Below are positions 10,610 to 20,555 of a DNA stretch of 64,000 nt, piece by piece. The stretch comes from Monoraphidium neglectum. Its lineage: Eukaryota > Chlorophyta > Chlorophyceae > Sphaeropleales > Selenastraceae. The first letter of the stretch is position 1. The number at the start of each line of letters is the position of its first letter. A program made the translations under genes and the position numbers. Location: positions 45,001 to 109,000 of the forward strand of contig NW_014013626.1 of assembly GCF_000611645.1 (NCBI RefSeq), in the 5' to 3' direction. The notes under the pieces are model-generated. The model did no database searches and had not been told where the DNA came from. It worked only from the letters and a program-made list of their open reading frames with translations.

Positions 10610-13324
10610 ATGTTTTTGTCAAAATCATTTGGTTTAACAAAGAATTTTTTAACAAATCAAACTCAAAAAAAAATTATTTATTCGACTTTATTTTTACAAG
10701 GAACAATTTTTAAAAATTCAAGACTTATATTTTTTATTCATTTTAGACACATAAGATATTTTATTTATAAGATTAAACTCATAAAAAAAACAATGCATTC
10801 ATTTTTTGACCAAAAAGTTAATTTAAGTTACTTAATTTTGAGTCTTCAAGAACAAACAATTTTCAAGTATTATTCGGAGTTTTTTTTATTTGAATTTTTT
10901 GATTCAATAGATTATAAAAAATCCAAAAAAATCATTAGTAAAATCTCTCTTTTAGCTTATTTAAGCATTTATAACAAAAAACTAAATGTTGAAACACTCA
11001 GTACAAATTTTTCAAAAATTCTCTCAATGAACTTTAACAAAAAATTGTCTTTGAATAGATATACTCTATTTTTTATAGTAACGTTATTTACTTTAAACAC
11101 GAACTGGAATCTCTCAAATGAGAGCTCATTTAAGCAAATTTTAACGACTTTTACTGGGAAAAACTGGTTTAAAAATCAATTCGTTATTAAAAAAAAATTG
11201 ACTAAAAATTTAAGATTAAAAACGAAAGATGCATTAAAACATCAAAAAATGATTCAATTAAATTTATTTAAAAATCAAACAATTAAAATCTTTAAATCAA
11301 CAGCATTTAAGTTTCGCTATTTTTTAAAAAAAAAAAACACAGATTTCATTTATTTTTATCAATTGGAATTTAACAAAAAATTTTACAAATCAACAAATCA
11401 TTCTTTAACTAAAAATTTTTTCGATTTTGAGACAAGTTTTTTTGACATTTGGAATTTTAAAAAAGAAATTTCATTTAGAGTATTACCTTTATTGACACTT
11501 CTAATTACAACAAAGTACTTACAAAATTTACTTTATTTACACAATAAAACCGAACTGTTTTTAAATTTTTTTAAAAAACCAGTGGTTGTTCAAAAAATTA
11601 AGAAGTTACAATTTTATTGTTTAAAACATCTTTTTAATCGATTTTGGTTGTTTTATTTAAAAAAAACCTTATCAAGTTCCACTTTGCCTATAAGATTGAA
11701 TACTTTTTGTTACAAAACAGTTTTGGAATCATTTTGTCAACCATCTAGTTTTATTAATAATCAATTTCATTTTTTAATAAAAAAAAACCAACACTTTTTC
11801 ACTTCTTTTAGCATTCTTGATTTCACCTTTGATTTTACAAACTTTAATAACCTGACACCTAGTTATTTAGAAATCAAGGACGCGTTACTTTTAAATTTTC
11901 ATCAAAAAACACTTAAATTTGTTCATTTACGTTTTGATTGTTTGAATTTATCAAGTAGTTTAAAGTTAATAAAACTTGAAAAACTTTTATTATTGAAAGC
12001 CAAATTGAATATTCCAAAACTTTTAAGTATAAACGAAAAAAAAAATATCAACTTTATTGTTTTTTTCTCTTTGTTAAAAACAAACACACTAGTTCAACCT
12101 GAGAGAGAAATAGAAAAACCAATCTTTAATTTGTTAAAAAAAATAAACCTTTTGTCTGTAATTCAGGATAATTCAAGTCGGTTAGTTTTAAAAAGTCTTA
12201 ACACTCACAAAAATAACAAATTTTTTAATAAAACACTAATTATTCAAAACAAAATCTTTTTTTTAAAGGATTTTGAAAACGCAAAACCTAGTACAACATT
12301 TAAATACACATTCCTAAAATTCCAGCAAAATATAAAAAAAAGTGACTTTTTTCTAATCTCTAAAAAAATTTGGACTCACGTTTTTTTTATGGAAAAATAT
12401 TTTTCATTAGTAAACTCTTTTTTTTTGTCAGTGAATCTTGAAAATCGTTGTTTAAGTTTTTTTAAAAGAATAAGTTTTTATGAAAAAATTGTTAAGTGTT
12501 TGAAAAAGTTGAATTATTGGTGTAACAATAATTCAATTTTACTCAAAAGCATTGAATTGGATTCTTCTCCGTTTTTTTCAAAAAAAGTAAACTTTTCAAT
12601 TCCTAAAAATAAAAAAATAAATTTTAAAGAATTGAAAATTTTTTATCCAAACTACTCAGTGGTAGTACTACCTACTGGTCTTTTCAACATAACCCCTACA
12701 TCATTTAATATATTTCAACACTTTATTATGCTAAAAAAACTTGTTAAAGTATCATCTACACAAACACAAGAATTACTTATAAAAACGTTAACTCCGAAAA
12801 TTTATGCCTGGTGTTATTATTATAAACATATTTCAAATCAACAAATTTTTTATTATTCTGATGACCAGCTGTTTAATCTTTTATGGCGATGGACGTGCCG
12901 AAGACATAATAACAAAAGTAAAAAGTGGATAAAATCTAAATATTTTTATAAGTTAAAAGAAAAGACTTGGATTTTTGGAACCATTATTACTTCATCTTTA
13001 ATCTTGGGGGCTTCTAGGCCCCTAGACCCATTGGGTCTCGGGCAAAGCCCTCTCGGGCCTCGAGAAGCCTTCGGGCTTTCCGAGGGGCCTTTGGCCCCGG
13101 GGGGTTTCCCCCGAGGCCAAATGGGCCGAGGGCTTGGGGAAGCTCTCGGCCAAAGGTCCCCAGGGTTCCGCGAAAAGTTAGCAAAAGTTAATGTTTCAGA
13201 AAGCATTTTAATTGAAAAATCTTCCTGGAAATTGTCAAAAAAAATGTCTCCTATCTTATTGATTTATTTACCATTTCACTCTCAAATTTTTTTCAATTTA
13301 CAAAAAACAAGCTTTTGGAAATAG
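10610..13324 (+). CDS. Degenerate group II intron maturase-like protein
   Basis: The frame encodes 904 residues from the first ATG; an upstream in-frame TTG at 10523 would give 933. Most of the protein is Lys/Phe/Leu/Asn-rich and I see no YADD reverse-transcriptase motif. Near the C-terminus (nt ~12760-12980) it carries LIKTLTPKIYAWCYYYKHIS followed by a Trp-rich LLWRWTCRRHNNKSKKWIK segment. This resembles maturase domain X and the following DNA-binding region of LtrA-type proteins. Directly after it, a GC-rich palindrome island adds ~55 Pro/Gly/Arg-rich residues in frame. Its position after the psaA intron 5' boundary suggests a maturase for that or another split intron. RT function is unlikely; the role is inferred. 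Confidence 0.65.
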   Translation: MFLSKSFGLTKNFLTNQTQKKIIYSTLFLQGTIFKNSRLIFFIHFRHIRYFIYKIKLIKKTMHSFFDQKVNLSYLILSLQEQTIFKYYSEFFLFEFFDSIDYKKSKKIISKISLLAYLSIYNKKLNVETLSTNFSKILSMNFNKKLSLNRYTLFFIVTLFTLNTNWNLSNESSFKQILTTFTGKNWFKNQFVIKKKLTKNLRLKTKDALKHQKMIQLNLFKNQTIKIFKSTAFKFRYFLKKKNTDFIYFYQLEFNKKFYKSTNHSLTKNFFDFETSFFDIWNFKKEISFRVLPLLTLLITTKYLQNLLYLHNKTELFLNFFKKPVVVQKIKKLQFYCLKHLFNRFWLFYLKKTLSSSTLPIRLNTFCYKTVLESFCQPSSFINNQFHFLIKKNQHFFTSFSILDFTFDFTNFNNLTPSYLEIKDALLLNFHQKTLKFVHLRFDCLNLSSSLKLIKLEKLLLLKAKLNIPKLLSINEKKNINFIVFFSLLKTNTLVQPEREIEKPIFNLLKKINLLSVIQDNSSRLVLKSLNTHKNNKFFNKTLIIQNKIFFLKDFENAKPSTTFKYTFLKFQQNIKKSDFFLISKKIWTHVFFMEKYFSLVNSFFLSVNLENRCLSFFKRISFYEKIVKCLKKLNYWCNNNSILLKSIELDSSPFFSKKVNFSIPKNKKINFKELKIFYPNYSVVVLPTGLFNITPTSFNIFQHFIMLKKLVKVSSTQTQELLIKTLTPKIYAWCYYYKHISNQQIFYYSDDQLFNLLWRWTCRRHNNKSKKWIKSKYFYKLKEKTWIFGTIITSSLILGASRPLDPLGLGQSPLGPREAFGLSEGPLAPGGFPRGQMGRGLGEALGQRSPGFREKLAKVNVSESILIEKSSWKLSKKMSPILLIYLPFHSQIFFNLQKTSFWK
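13006..13175 (+). repeat. GC-rich palindrome island inside the maturase-like ORF
   Basis: The island holds modules such as AGACCCATTGGGTCT and GGGGCCTTTGGCCCC and is read through without a stop, coding for a Pro/Gly/Leu/Arg-rich peptide. Host-like AT-rich codons resume after it for about 50 codons to the stop. Confidence 0.85.
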
Positions 13325-13360
13325 TCTGTTATCTATCAACTTTAAATAGGTTTGAAATTT

Positions 13361-13476
13361 GCGGGGAAGGGTTTTCCCCCTCGCGGTCCCCCCTACATAC
13401 TGTTGTTATGCGGGGGCTGTGCGGGGGAAAACCCTTCCCCGCACAGCCCCCGAGGCCCTATGGGCCTAGAAGCCTT
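13361..13476 (+). repeat. GC-rich island with a 20-bp perfect inverted repeat
   Basis: Bases 13361-13380 are the exact reverse complement of 13423-13442. A second pair, CGGGGGCTGTGC and GCACAGCCCCCG (13411-13422, 13441-13452), partly competes with it, so alternative folds are possible. Half of a GCATAAC-type palindrome lies in the loop. Confidence 0.8.
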
Positions 13477-13590
13477 AAACATTAAAAATCTGAAAGTATC
13501 CAACATCACGACTTGATCTTAGAATCGAATATTCCTTTAGATCAATATTTTTCAGATCAAAAGTCCAAAGAAGAGTTGAGCCAGACGAAG

Positions 13591-13772
13591 CGAGGGGCCT
13601 TTGGCCCCTAGATACCCAGTGGGTCTAGGATCGCGGGGCTTTGCTGCATAACGTTGTTATGCGGGGGGCTGTGCCCTTGCATAACAACGTTATGCAGGGG
13701 GCTGTGCCCTTGCATAACAACGTTATGCAGGGGGGGAAACCCGAGAGGCCAAAGGCCTCTCGGGACCTCGGG
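13591..13772 (+). repeat. GC-rich island with tandem 33-bp units
   Basis: After GGGGCCTTTGGCCCC and AGACCCAGTGGGTCT modules, GCATAACAACGTTATGC occurs at 13679-13695 and again at 13712-13728, each preceded by GGGGCTGTGCCCTT. This is a direct repeat with a 33-bp period. A related copy with centre GTT lies just upstream near 13646. Confidence 0.85.
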
Positions 13773-13916
13773 ATTAAGTCCAAGGTAAGAAATTATTTTT
13801 GGAATTAGTTTTTTATCTGAAATATGTTAATATTATTTAAATATTAAATAAATTTTATTAGTTAAGTAAACAAATTGTTAAAAAAAATCGTTAATAAAGT
13901 AACGAAGGAGTCAAGT

Positions 13917-14162
13917 ATGGGTGGTAAAACAATCGAACGTCCTTTTTCAGACATTTTAACTTCTATTAGATATTGGGTTATTCATAGTATTACTATTCCA
14001 GCTCTTTTTATCGCTGGATGGCTTTTTGTTAGTACAGGTTTAGCGTATGATGTTTTTGGTTCACCTCGTCCAAATGAATATTTCACAGAGGATCGTCAAG
14101 ATGCACCTTTAATTACAGATCGTTTCAACGCATTAGAACAGGTTAAAAAATTATCACAATAA
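13917..14162 (+). CDS. psbE: Cytochrome b559 alpha subunit (PSII)
   Basis: The ATG at 13917 encodes [10 protein letters not shown] and gives 81 residues, the usual length, preceded 7 nt upstream by a GAAGGAG ribosome-binding sequence; an in-frame TTG at 13875 is not needed. His23 in [11 protein letters not shown] is the axial haem ligand shared with PsbF. One membrane segment follows ([20 protein letters not shown]), then the lumenal [14 protein letters not shown]. PsbE is an essential photosystem II core subunit. psbF, psbL and psbJ do not follow as they do in land plants; rps9 is next. Confidence 0.98.
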   Translation: MGGKTIERPFSDILTSIRYWVIHSITIPALFIAGWLFVSTGLAYDVFGSPRPNEYFTEDRQDAPLITDRFNALEQVKKLSQ

Positions 14163-14177
14163 CAGTAAAAAACATTT

Positions 14178-14223
14178 AAATATGTTTTAATGTAGAATAA
14201 ATATTCTACATTAAAACATATTT
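14178..14223 (+). terminator. Stem-loop after psbE
   Basis: A perfect 21-bp inverted repeat (14178-14198 with 14203-14223, 4-nt loop) starts 16 nt after the psbE stop. It is likely the mRNA 3' end determinant. Confidence 0.75.
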
Positions 14224-14399
14224 ATTAAGAAATCGTTTTTTCTACAAATTTAGAAAGTACTCTATTAATTATTATTAATCCTAGATATTTCTATAAATGA
14301 AATCTCATGGATTTTACGGTTGTCTGAATATTTTACTTTAAAATAAATGTTTTGAATAAACAGACCCTTAAATCAAATAAGCAAATAATTTTTATTTTT

Positions 14400-14855
14400 A
14401 TGACTTTTACAGACCTAACAAATAATACAAATCAAAAAATTCTAGCACGTTCTATTGGGCGTCGAAAAGAAGCGGTTGCTCAAGTTCAGTTGATCTCTGG
14501 AAATGGAGAAATTATCATTAATGGCAAATTAGCGCAAGATTATTTACATCAAAATTCTTGTTCTATTTTAGCAATTAAAGCTCCATTTGAGATTTTACAA
14601 ACAGTAGAAAATTCTTTAAAAATGGAACAAATTAATACTTTAGTGAAGGTTGAAGGTGGTGGGTTAATTGGTCAAGCAGAAGCAATTAAATTAGGAGTTG
14701 CACGAGCAATTTCTCAAATAGCAGATACTAGCTCAGCAGAAGTTCGAAAAAGTTTAAAAGATAAAGGTTACTTAACTCAAGATTCAAGAATTAAAGAGCG
14801 TAGAAAATATGGGCTTAAAAAAGCACGTAAAGCTTCACAATATCACAAACGTTAA
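14400..14855 (+). CDS. rps9: Ribosomal protein uS9 (S9)
   Basis: The first ATG in frame, at 14400, gives 151 residues; a TTG at 14352 would add 16 residues with no family support. Family features are [16 protein letters not shown] near the N-terminus, [22 protein letters not shown] in the centre, and the C-terminal [18 protein letters not shown]. That tail reaches the P-site tRNA in bacterial ribosomes. rps9-ycf4-ycf3 is a conserved order in Chlamydomonas-type plastids, suggesting co-transcription. Confidence 0.96.
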   Translation: MTFTDLTNNTNQKILARSIGRRKEAVAQVQLISGNGEIIINGKLAQDYLHQNSCSILAIKAPFEILQTVENSLKMEQINTLVKVEGGGLIGQAEAIKLGVARAISQIADTSSAEVRKSLKDKGYLTQDSRIKERRKYGLKKARKASQYHKR

Positions 14856-15108
14856 TCAAAATATTTTTTACTAAAAATATCCATTTGAAAAATTAATCTT
14901 ATTACTAAGGATCTGTCAGTTTTTGAAAAAACTCAAATCCTTTATTTATTTTGAATAATTTAATCAATAAGAAAATTTTAAAAAGGTTTGTTATGATTAA
15001 TCTAAACAACAAAATTGTTTTTTGAAGATGATTTAACTGTTTTAAGCAAATTTATTTTTTTTTAGATTTATTTCAAAAAAGCTTTTTAATTAAAAACGTT
15101 CTTAAATA

Positions 15109-15744
15109 ATGAATAATAATAATTTAATTCGTCGATATTTAATTATTGGAGAAAGAAGACTTAGCAATTATTGGTGGGCAACTGTTGTTTTATTGGGGGC
15201 TGTTGGGTTTTTATTAACGGGAATTAAAAGTTACTTGAGCTCAAATTTATCGCTACATGCAACAATGGAGGTAAAAAATATTTTTTTAAAACTTCTAGGT
15301 AGCTCTATCAATTCTCTGCCTCTAAGTTTAACAGAAATTTCAAATTCACAAATTTCATTTTTTCCGCAAGGATTATTGATGTGTTTTTATGGTAGTTTAG
15401 GCTTTTTATTAAGTTTATATTGGTGGTTTCTAATTTTTTGGAATGTTGGAGGAGGATTTAACGAATTTAATAAAAAAGAAGGTTTTATTCGTATTTTTCG
15501 TTGGGGTTATCCGGGTCAAAATCGAAAAATTGATCTTTATTATACCTTAAAAGATGTAGAATCAATTCGTGTTGAATTGAAACAAGGCGGATTCGCAGAT
15601 TCTCAAAGAACAATTTATTTAAAGTTAAAAGCAAAAAAAGAAATCCCCTTAACAGGAATTGGTGAACCGTTAACCATTCAAGAAATTGAAAAGCAGGCTT
15701 CTGAGCTTGCAAATTTTTTACAAGTATCTTTAGAAGGGCTTTAA
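15109..15744 (+). CDS. ycf4: Photosystem I assembly protein Ycf4
   Basis: The 211-residue product shows the Ycf4 pattern. It has the N-terminal IRRYLIIGERRLSNYWWA, two membrane segments (about residues 22-40 and 85-108), and a stromal domain with NEFNKKEGFIRIFRWGYPG and a C-terminal FLQVSLEGL. Ycf4 is a thylakoid scaffold for assembling PSI, where it acts with Ycf3. It is somewhat longer than the ~185-residue plant protein because of an insert between the membrane segments. Confidence 0.96.
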   Translation: MNNNNLIRRYLIIGERRLSNYWWATVVLLGAVGFLLTGIKSYLSSNLSLHATMEVKNIFLKLLGSSINSLPLSLTEISNSQISFFPQGLLMCFYGSLGFLLSLYWWFLIFWNVGGGFNEFNKKEGFIRIFRWGYPGQNRKIDLYYTLKDVESIRVELKQGGFADSQRTIYLKLKAKKEIPLTGIGEPLTIQEIEKQASELANFLQVSLEGL

Positions 15745-15995
15745 AATAAAATTATTCACAAAAGTAGGTGTTCAGAATTTTTTAATGTTTAAGAGTGTTG
15801 TCAATTATCTATTAGAAAAAGTTATTAAGTATATAATTTATCCCAATTTTAAAGTTAATTAAAAAATAACTTTTTGAGAAGAATAGAACTTACATTCGTT
15901 TTGAATGTAAAATGGTGTAACACTTTATCTTTTATACCAAGTAAGGTACCCATTTCAGTTAACTCAATAATTTTCAAAATTGAAAAAATTTTTTT

Positions 15996-16508
15996 ATGCC
16001 TCGTTCACAAAGAAATGATAACTTTATTGATAAAACTTTTACAGTTATTGCAGATATTTTATTAAAAGTTTTACCCACATCTCAACGGGAAAAACAAGCG
16101 TTTACGTATTACAGAGATGGTATGTCGGCACAAGCTGAGGGTGAGTATGCAGAAGCGCTTCAAAACTATTTTGAAGCTATGCGATTAGAAGTAGATGCTT
16201 ATGATCGTAGTTATATTTTATATAATATTGGTTTAATTCATACAAGTAATGGTGAGCATGGGCGAGCTTTAGAATATTATTATCAAGCTTTAGAAAGAAA
16301 TCCTTCTTTATCAAGTGCTTTGAATAATATTGCAGTTATTTATCATTATCGTGGAGAACAAGCTATTGAAAATGGTCAATCTGAGATTTCTCAAATTTTG
16401 TTTGAAAAAGCAGCAGATTATTGGAAAGAGGCTATCCGATTAGCACCGACCAATTATATCGAAGCTCAAAACTGGTTAAAAATGACAGGTCGTTCGATGG
16501 GGTTATAA
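15996..16508 (+). CDS. ycf3: Photosystem I assembly protein Ycf3 (TPR protein)
   Basis: The ATG at 15996 gives 170 residues starting [15 protein letters not shown]. Three tetratricopeptide repeats are visible: [18 protein letters not shown], then [20 protein letters not shown], then a third ending [15 protein letters not shown]. Ycf3 binds PsaA/PsaB during PSI assembly in the thylakoid. The gene is continuous here, unlike the two-intron ycf3 of land plants. It follows ycf4 by 251 nt of AT-rich spacer. An overlapping frame at 15874-16065 is a shadow. Confidence 0.97.
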   Translation: MPRSQRNDNFIDKTFTVIADILLKVLPTSQREKQAFTYYRDGMSAQAEGEYAEALQNYFEAMRLEVDAYDRSYILYNIGLIHTSNGEHGRALEYYYQALERNPSLSSALNNIAVIYHYRGEQAIENGQSEISQILFEKAADYWKEAIRLAPTNYIEAQNWLKMTGRSMGL

Positions 16509-16697
16509 TTAATAAATACATGATCTCGGTTAATGCAGGTTCATAAATTTTTGCTTAGGCGAAAACAAAGTTTTGTATTTAACGTTTAATTTTTAGTCGG
16601 CAATTAAACTCAATGTTTTGTCGGACTGAGAGGTCGACCACAGAAGACTTAATTAAATGTAAATATTTATTTTTAGTTAGTTAAAAGTAAAACGTTT

Positions 16698-16754
16698 GTT
16701 TTGTGTGATTTTTATGTTATTATTAATAGATAAAACATAAAAATCACACAAAAC
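16698..16754 (+). terminator. Stem-loop in ycf3-chlL spacer
   Basis: A perfect 21-bp inverted repeat (16698-16718 with 16734-16754, 15-nt loop) lies in the 400-nt spacer and may end the ycf3 transcript. A GC-rich island follows immediately. Confidence 0.65.
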
Positions 16755-16760
16755 AACACA

Positions 16761-16826
16761 GCGCGGGGGGGAACCCCCCCGCGAAGCCGAGGGGTCTTCG
16801 ACCCCTAGAGGCCCACAGGGCCTCGC
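16761..16826 (+). repeat. Short GC-rich palindrome island before chlL
   Basis: It contains a GCGGGGGGG...CCCCCCCGC hairpin, GAGGGGTCTTCGACCCCT and AGGCCCACAGGGCCT. It abuts the 3' side of the preceding AT stem-loop. Confidence 0.8.
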
Positions 16827-16908
16827 AAAACAAACGTTCTAAAATTGAACAAGATACAAGGTAAATACGGTCGTAGAAAAATAGAAAGCATGAATACTTG
16901 ACGTTTTT

Positions 16909-17790
16909 ATGAAATTAGCTGTTTATGGAAAAGGTGGGATTGGGAAGTCAACTACAAGTTGTAATATATCAATTGCTCTTGCCAAACGTGGTAAAAAAGT
17001 TCTTCAAATTGGTTGTGATCCAAAACATGATTCAACCTTTACTCTAACAGGATTTTTAATCCCAACTATTATCGATACATTACAAGCCAAAGACTATCAC
17101 TACGAAGATGTTTGGCCAGAAGATGTTATTTATCAAGGCTATGGAGGAGTTGATTGTGTTGAAGCTGGAGGGCCCCCAGCAGGTGCCGGATGCGGAGGTT
17201 ATGTTGTAGGAGAAACTGTCAAATTATTAAAAGAACTTAATGCATTTTTCGAATACGATATTATTTTGTTTGATGTTTTAGGAGATGTTGTTTGTGGTGG
17301 ATTTGCTGCACCATTGAATTATGCTGATTATTGTATTATTGTTACCGATAATGGATTTGATGCTCTTTTTGCTGCAAATCGCATTGCAGCTTCTGTGCGA
17401 GAAAAATCACGCACACACCCTTTGCGATTAGCTGGCTTAATCGGAAATAGAACAGCAAAACGTGATTTAATTGATAAATACGTGGAAGCGTGTCCTATGC
17501 CTGTTTTAGAAGTTTTACCTCTTATTGAAGAAGTTCGTGTATCTAGAGTAAAGGGTAAAACACTTTTTGAAATTGCAGAAACGGACGAGACTGTACAAAT
17601 GATTTGTGAATATTATCTAAATATTGCAGATCAATTATTAACAGAGCCTGAAGGTGTTATTCCAAGAGAATTAGGAGATCGTGAATTGTTTTCATTACTG
17701 TCTGATTTTTATTTAACAAATTCATCAATACTTCCGACAAAGCAATCAAAAAATAACTCTGTAGAAAATTTAGACTTTTTTTTAGTTTAA
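16909..17790 (+). CDS. chlL: Light-independent protochlorophyllide reductase, ATP-binding subunit L
   Basis: The 293-residue product is a NifH-like ATPase. It has the P-loop GKGGIGKST at residues 7-15 and [4Fe-4S] ligand cysteines C95 (AGAGCGG) and C129 (DVVCGGFA). ChlL is the homodimeric reductant of the dark-operative protochlorophyllide reductase and delivers electrons to ChlN/ChlB in the stroma. Its presence indicates chlorophyll synthesis in the dark, provided chlN and chlB lie elsewhere. All key residues are intact. In Chlamydomonas chlL is, as I recall, next to petB; here it is followed by rpl36. Confidence 0.98.
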   Translation: MKLAVYGKGGIGKSTTSCNISIALAKRGKKVLQIGCDPKHDSTFTLTGFLIPTIIDTLQAKDYHYEDVWPEDVIYQGYGGVDCVEAGGPPAGAGCGGYVVGETVKLLKELNAFFEYDIILFDVLGDVVCGGFAAPLNYADYCIIVTDNGFDALFAANRIAASVREKSRTHPLRLAGLIGNRTAKRDLIDKYVEACPMPVLEVLPLIEEVRVSRVKGKTLFEIAETDETVQMICEYYLNIADQLLTEPEGVIPRELGDRELFSLLSDFYLTNSSILPTKQSKNNSVENLDFFLV

Positions 17791-17959
17791 GAGAATAACA
17801 AATAAAAATAAAATGTTTGAAGGCAAACAATTTTTATATGATTTTTACTAATAATTTAGAAAAAATAGCGTTAAATGTTTTCGATTTTCTTTAATAAAAA
17901 ATTCTCTTAAAGATTTAAGAGTTTATTTAATATTAGATAAGTAATTTTTTAAAAATTTT

Positions 17960-18073
17960 ATGAAAGTTCGTTCATCAGTTAAAAAAATTTGTTCAAAATG
18001 TCGTTTAATTCGTCGTAAAGGAATTGTGATGGTTATTTGTACAAATCCTAAACATAAACAACGACAAGGATAA
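17960..18073 (+). CDS. rpl36: Ribosomal protein bL36 (L36)
   Basis: This short 37-codon gene encodes a protein starting [20 protein letters not shown] and ending NPKHKQRQG. The zinc-binding pattern C11-x2-C14, C27, H32 typical of L36 is intact. L36 is a small basic protein of the 50S subunit. It stands alone here, 169 nt after chlL, away from the other ribosomal genes. Confidence 0.97.
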   Translation: MKVRSSVKKICSKCRLIRRKGIVMVICTNPKHKQRQG

Positions 18074-18191
18074 TTCGCTTTGCTTTAATTCTGTGTTATT
18101 ATCTTTATAATTTGTTTATTTTGAGAAGAAAAATTTAAACTCTATGACTAGTTAATAAAACGCTAAGAAGTAGAGTATTCATTACGATTAA

Positions 18192-18524
18192 CTCGGGGCT
18201 TCGAGGGCCTTCGGCCCTCGGGGTTCCCCCCCGGCCCCTAGACCCATTGGGTCTCTAGGCCTAACAGGCCTCGCAAAGCCCGAGAGGCTAAGAGCCTCTA
18301 GGGGCCTATAGGGGCTTTTGGCCCTTCGGGTCCCGGGGCCCCTTGGGCCTAGAGAGGCTTTTCGCCTCTCGGGGCCGATGGGGGCAAAGCCCCCCGCCCC
18401 TCGGTTTGGGCATAGCCCAGGGGGTCGAGGCCCTGCGGGCCTAAAGAGCTTGCCCTCTGCATAACAACGTTGTGGGCTTCTAGACCCATAGGGTCTCGGG
18501 GCCAAAGACCCCTAGAGACCCTCT
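18192..18524 (+). repeat. Large GC-rich palindrome island, rpl36-petA spacer
   Basis: This ~330-nt mosaic contains GAGGGCCTTCGGCCCTC, AGACCCATTGGGTCT, AGGCCTAACAGGCCT, GGGGGCAAAGCCCCC and a GCATAACAACGTT half palindrome. Open frames across it, such as 18188-18505 on the minus strand, encode only Pro/Gly/Arg-rich repeat translation. The remainder of the 713-nt spacer is AT-rich without genes. Confidence 0.85.
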
Positions 18525-18786
18525 ATCAAAAGTTATTGTCGCATCTGAAAAAATCGAAGATTTCAAGCTCGGACCTTTGGTATGAAAAAAAATTAGTTCA
18601 AAGAAATTTTTCAACGCGCAAAGTGCTGTTTTAAATTTTCCTTTGGCGTTAGCCAATCTTTTTGGAACTACAATTAAAACCAGCAAAAACTTTTAAAAAG
18701 TTTTGTTTCTTTTTAAATTAAGTAGACTGAATAGGCACTTTTTTCTTTAAGAAGAAAAAGTTTTCTGATTATTAATTTACTACAAA

Positions 18787-19758
18787 ATGAAAAAATTCAC
18801 TTCTTTTTTTGAAGCTAAACAACTTTCTTTCTTTACTTTGTTTTTTTCACTTTTAACTTTTGTTTTTATTAACGACGGTTTAATTGCTTCTCCAGCAAAC
18901 GCTTATCCTGTATTTGCTCAACAAAATTATGCAAATCCTCGTGAAGCTACAGGTAGAATTGTATGTGCTAACTGTCACTTAGCTCAAAAACCAGTTGATT
19001 TAGAATTACCACAAGCAGTTTTACCTGACACTGTTTTTGAAGCTGTTGTAAAAATTCCTTACGATCAACAAGTTCAGCAAGTATCAGCAAACGGGAAGTT
19101 AGGAGATTTAAATGTGGGTATGGTTTTAATTTTACCGGAAGGTTTTGAATTAGCTCCAGCGGATCGTGTTCCTGAAGAAATTAAGAAAAAAGTTGGAAAT
19201 TTATATTATCAACCATACAGCCCAGAGCAAAAAAACATTTTAGTTGTAGGTCCCGTTCCTGGTAAGAATTACAGTGAAATGGTAATTCCTATTCTTTCGC
19301 CAGACCCAGCTACAAATAGAAATGTATCTTATTTAAAATATCCTATTTATTTAGGAGGTAATAGAGGTCGTGGCCAAGTTTACCCAGATGGTTCAAAATC
19401 AAACAATACTGTGTTTAATGCATCAGTTTCTGGTAAAATTTCAGACATCGCTCCTGCCGGTAAAAAAGGTGGTTATCAGATTACCATTGAAACGCCTAAC
19501 GGGACAACAGTGGAAAAAATTCCTCCTGGACCTCAGTTGTTAGTAAGTGTTGGCCAAACAGTTGTTGCTGATCAACCTTTAACAAATAATCCAAATGTTG
19601 GTGGTTTTGGACAAAAAGATGGTGAAATTGTTTTACAAAACCCAGCTCGTATTCAAGGTTTATTAGTTTTCTTTGCTACGGTTTTAGTAGCTCAAGTTTT
19701 ATTAGTTCTTAAGAAGAAACAATTTGAAAAAGTACAATTAGCCGAAATGAACTTCTAA
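18787..19758 (+). CDS. petA: Cytochrome f
   Basis: The 323-residue precursor has a thylakoid signal peptide ending ASPANA at residue 39. Tyr40 is then the mature N-terminus and an axial haem ligand. The c-type haem site CANCH is at residues 60-64. A large lumenal domain follows, then a single C-terminal membrane anchor ([16 protein letters not shown]) and a short stromal tail. Cytochrome f passes electrons from the Rieske protein to plastocyanin or cytochrome c6. petD follows downstream, as in Chlamydomonas. Confidence 0.98.
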   Translation: MKKFTSFFEAKQLSFFTLFFSLLTFVFINDGLIASPANAYPVFAQQNYANPREATGRIVCANCHLAQKPVDLELPQAVLPDTVFEAVVKIPYDQQVQQVSANGKLGDLNVGMVLILPEGFELAPADRVPEEIKKKVGNLYYQPYSPEQKNILVVGPVPGKNYSEMVIPILSPDPATNRNVSYLKYPIYLGGNRGRGQVYPDGSKSNNTVFNASVSGKISDIAPAGKKGGYQITIETPNGTTVEKIPPGPQLLVSVGQTVVADQPLTNNPNVGGFGQKDGEIVLQNPARIQGLLVFFATVLVAQVLLVLKKKQFEKVQLAEMNF

Positions 19759-19761
19759 TAT

Positions 19762-19827
19762 TTTTGATAAATGTCTTGTTTTTATTTTTTAAATTCAAAA
19801 AAAATAAAAACAAGACATTTATCAAAA
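19762..19827 (+). terminator. 29-bp stem-loop after petA
   Basis: Bases 19762-19790 are an exact reverse complement of 19799-19827 with an 8-nt loop, starting just after the petA stop. It is among the longest perfect hairpins in the window and likely defines the petA mRNA 3' end. Confidence 0.8.
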
Positions 19828-20062
19828 TTTTTCAATAATTTTAATCAAAAAGATTAATCTTTATTAGCAAAAAAAATTTAATGTTTTAAATAAAATTGAA
19901 ATAAAAAATTTTAAAACTTATTATACTTCTAAAAATCAGGAAGTTTTAGAAGTTTTCATTTTGAAAACAACTCTTTTTAAATTTATTTTAAATTTAAAAC
20001 TAAGAGAAAGTCTTTAATAATCTATCTCTCATATCCATTAGATAGAACAGCTTTATAAAAAA

Positions 20063-20545
20063 ATGTCAGTAACAAAAAAACCAGATTTAACAGATCCAGT
20101 ATTAAAAGAAAAATTAGCAAAAGGTATGGGTCACAATTATTATGGTGAACCAGCTTGGCCAAACGATCTTCTTTATATTTTCCCAGTAGTAATCTTTGGA
20201 ACGTTTGCGTGTGTAATTGGCTTATCTGTTTTAGATCCAGCAGCTATTGGAGAACCAGCTGACCCGTTTGCAACTCCTTTAGAAATTTTACCAGAATGGT
20301 ATTTCTACCCAGTATTCCAACTTTTACGTACAGTTCCAAACAAATTATTAGGTGTTCTTTTAATGGCAGCTGTTCCAGCAGGATTAATCACAGTGCCATT
20401 TATTGAAAACATTAATAAATTCCAAAACCCTTATCGTCGTCCAATTGCAACAACATTATTCTTAGTTGGTACTTTAGTTGCTATTTGGTTAGGTATTGGT
20501 GCAACTTTACCAATCGATATTAGTTTAACTTTTGGTTTATTCTAA
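20063..20545 (+). CDS. petD: Cytochrome b6f complex subunit IV
   Basis: The 160-residue product begins [21 protein letters not shown] and carries the PEWY motif ([15 protein letters not shown]) that helps form the plastoquinol oxidation site. Three membrane segments are visible. Subunit IV corresponds to the C-terminal half of mitochondrial cytochrome b. Length is normal and there is no intron. It lies 304 nt after petA, on the same strand. Confidence 0.98.
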   Translation: MSVTKKPDLTDPVLKEKLAKGMGHNYYGEPAWPNDLLYIFPVVIFGTFACVIGLSVLDPAAIGEPADPFATPLEILPEWYFYPVFQLLRTVPNKLLGVLLMAAVPAGLITVPFIENINKFQNPYRRPIATTLFLVGTLVAIWLGIGATLPIDISLTFGLF

Positions 20546-20555
20546 TTAATTTTTA

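Noticed and set aside
12946..13206. 86-codon antisense frame in the maturase-like ORF
   Set aside because: It is the complement of the GC island and has no start context.
18188..18505. 105-codon minus-strand open frame in the rpl36-petA spacer
   Set aside because: It lies entirely in a GC-rich palindrome island; the Pro/Gly/Arg-rich translation repeats module sequences and has no family features.
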